From contig OU862920.1 in NCBI GenBank assembly GCA_917880885.1, forward strand, positions 3,658,001-3,722,000: a DNA stretch of 64,000 bases. The letters are read 5' to 3'. A program made the position numbers and the translations under genes. Below, one piece after another: positions 62,065 to 64,000 of this stretch. Positions within the stretch are counted from its first letter, which is position 1. The number at the start of each line of letters is the position of its first letter. Source of the stretch: Limnephilus marmoratus (taxonomy: Eukaryota > Arthropoda > Insecta > Trichoptera > Limnephilidae). The notes under the pieces were generated by a model, which worked only from the letters and a program-made list of their open reading frames with translations, was not told the origin of the DNA and did no database searches.

Positions 62065-62559
62065 TATAATAAACGTACAAAAAATATATTATCAAATAAA
62101 CACGTTTAAAAAAAAAATAGTAAATGTATATCGTCCAATATCGTAAAAAGCGTTGCTATTGAAAAAACAAAAATATTTTAAAAGTTCTAAATTATGAAGC
62201 TTTTATTTTAAATAAAATATTGACAGCTAACAAATACCATCGACTTACTTACCTAGGTGGCTACTCCATCTCTCTGTCGGATTCATAAGTGAGACATTTG
62301 GATAATTTGTATAGCGTCGTTTTTTGTGAAAAATCACATCAAGGGCGTTGTACAAATATAATTTGCTACACTAGATTTACGGAAACTGAAATTTGAGGTA
62401 TTACACTTGAATTTTTTTATGGCTTTTCACACCAAAGGAGTGATGTGGCCAGTGTCACGTGAATGATTTTGCGCGTAATTTTGTGAGTTATTTTGTGAGT
62501 GTAATTTTAGGTTAATATTTACAAATTTTTGGTTTTAATAAGAAGACCATATCTATACA

Positions 62560-63170
62560 TAATACTATGCAAATAAAAATGAAGAAACACTTTTTTAAAT
62601 AGAGAATAACCAGACAACCGGAAATGTGTAATTTTTAGATCAAATTCTAGACATGTGGACTATTTTCTACAAAAAAATATAAATTTATTTCGAAATATTG
62701 TTATTTTATCTAGTAAAGCTATGTTCTAAATTTTTTAAAAGCATGTTAATTTTATTATAATAAGGTTATACCGTCAGTCGTTGGCAGATCTGTTAAATTT
62801 TCAAACAAGATGTGTTATAGAACACCAGTGGCGGATACAGAAAAAAACTCAAGGGGAGGGGCGCTAAAGATATAAGAAAACTAAAAAGTAGACAACAGTA
62901 GGGTACGAAGCACCGGACAAAGAGTAGACCGACTGTACTTTCTCACTCTCTCGCAGGCTAAAACATATAGACGTATGTGTTTGTCAAATCACAATGGTGC
63001 TAAAGAAGTTTTTACTTCAATAAATAAATAAATAATTGGTGGACCGCACATTTAAAACTTCTCTGGCCACATTACACGATTAAGGGAATCAAATACTTGA
63101 GTCGGGTCATGTTAAGGGTACCTTTACATGAAACGACGTATGAATGTGAATGAAGAAAAAGTTATAATTT
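62560..63170. other. Intergenic with transposon ends
   Basis: CAGTGGCGGATACAG at 62828 is like a hAT-type terminus; (AAAT)n at 63020-63034. No gene. Confidence 0.35.
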
Positions 63171-63174
63171 AGGA

Positions 63175-63460
63175 TGCGAGTGTGGGTACCGCGGCCACGG
63201 GAGTTATTTATTGGATAAACAACACCTCTGCTTTAAGTCATCCCAAGTGGATCGCTAAGTTTGGTGACTTAGCAGGGATGCCTGAGATCTTGGGATGTTC
63301 TGTTCAGCAGGAATTTCTCGACTCATTGCCTCGCATCGCAGTGGGATGGAAATAAATATCCTCGACACACTAACCCAGAAAGTCCTAACCACCTATAATA
63401 CCTTTTTCCTTCCACTATTTCCTTTCCCTAAAATGACCCTTCACATAGCATCTCCAAAGA
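63175..63460 (+). mobile_element. Hairpin-family SINE, head and part of tail
   Basis: GGGTACCGCGGCCACGGGAG head, ATTGGATAAACAACACCTCT, AAGTGGATCGCTAAGTTTGG, tail up to CACATAGCATCTCCAAAGAC, then cut off before the hairpin by the following LINE sequence. Confidence 0.7.
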
Positions 63461-63890
63461 CAATTTGTAATAGTTACCCAAAAATGACAGTGGATGAGTT
63501 TGTGTATTCCGGAAGTATGTTTACGAGAGATGGGAAGGCTGATAGAGATATTGAAAGAAGGGTAAATGCAGGTAACTCCATTAATGGAGGACTGAATGCC
63601 GTTGGCGCTAACAAAAAACTGTTCAAAGAAGCGAAGCTAGCAGTCCACAATGGAGTGCTGGTACCAACCCTGATGAGTGGCAGTGAAGCATGAAACTGGC
63701 AGAGGAAGGACTAAATGCTATGGAATTGAGATCCCTGCGGCGTATGTGTGTAAAGCCATGCATGATAGTGTGAGAAAAATATGAAAAGAATGCAAGGCTG
63801 ATGCAAGCGTAATAAATAAGATTAAGAAAGGAACGCTTAGATGGTTTAGACATGTAGAGCGAATGATTGAAGAAATATGTATATGCTCCC
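63461..63890 (+). pseudogene. RTE-type LINE ORF end
   Basis: MTVDEFVYSGSMFTRDGKAD, RDIERRVNAGNSINGGLNAV, LAVHNGVLVPTLMSGSEA, stop, then shifted frames with LRWFRHVER-like sequence (63838-63860). Typical of the C-terminal region of RTE/BovB-like reverse transcriptase ORFs in insects. Stop codon and frameshifts; dead. Confidence 0.75.
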
Positions 63891-64000
63891 TATATGTATC
63901 CGCACTGTAGAACACACATTTCAAATCATATAAGTATATCATATCAGTAAAATAAATCAATAAATTATCAAGAAAAGCTACTAATGTATTTCAGATTTTT

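Larger units (their letters stand above)
59840..62555 (-). repeat. Duplicated ~2-kb unit, copy 2
   Basis: Same order and orientation as 53610-55505. Interrupted only here by a ~1-kb insertion (60570-61603). The small gene is broken in this copy. Divergence of ~10% and private insertions in each copy show the duplication is not very recent. Confidence 0.8.

Overview
The window is eukaryotic nuclear DNA, AT-rich, with spliced genes and a very heavy load of transposon debris. Gene content and repeat types point to an insect, most probably a moth or butterfly. The species cannot be named from the sequence alone.

Two host genes can be read exon by exon with consensus splice sites and unbroken reading frame. 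(1) Minus strand, 29246 down to 4441 and continuing past the left edge: an AF10/AF17 homologue (Drosophila Alhambra, human MLLT10/MLLT6). Fifteen coding exons give 647 codons without a stop. They cover the complete PHD - zinc knuckle - extended-PHD histone reader, then a long low-complexity Ser/Pro/Ala/Gly-rich linker. Two consecutive 99-bp exons in the linker are a tandem exon duplication. The leucine-zipper end is outside the window. (2) Plus strand, 44556 to 56642: the 3' five coding exons (630 aa) of an NSP-family adaptor (BCAR3/SH2D3-like). They encode an SH2 domain, a Ser/Pro linker and a CDC25-like Cas-binding domain ending at a stop codon. The two genes diverge. Their missing 5' exons may lie in the 29-44 kb interval or, for the NSP gene, in unrecognised small exons.

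Most of the rest is mobile DNA. I see four PIF/Harbinger-like elements, three of them flanked by TTA on both sides and one carrying a MADF-like remnant without a clear duplication. There are three mariner remnants, a decayed ZMYM1-type hAT gene, a hAT-type MITE with a nested Tc1/mariner-type MITE, and piggyBac-like ends. There is also a complete solo LTR with its target duplication, RTE- and jockey-like LINE fragments, and several SINE families. One SINE family ends in the same 3' hairpin module as a LINE whose ORF2 end is also present, so a LINE/SINE partnership can be read directly here.

Tandem arrays: a 141-bp satellite (26381-27966), a ~172-bp repeat (35310-35880), a heptamer array of about 96 units (36065-36738), a 53-bp repeat split by a mariner (23536-24965), a 29-bp array starting exactly at a splice donor (46584-46795), a 1-kb polypyrimidine tract (8400-9425) and a 0.6-kb polypurine tract (37430-38045).

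The right third contains a duplicated ~2-kb unit (53.6-55.5 and 59.8-62.6 kb). In copy 1 it holds a plausible unrecognised two-exon gene of 139 codons; in copy 2 that gene is broken. Each copy later received its own insertion. No structural RNA gene that I would call functional, no CRISPR array and no prokaryotic operon is present.
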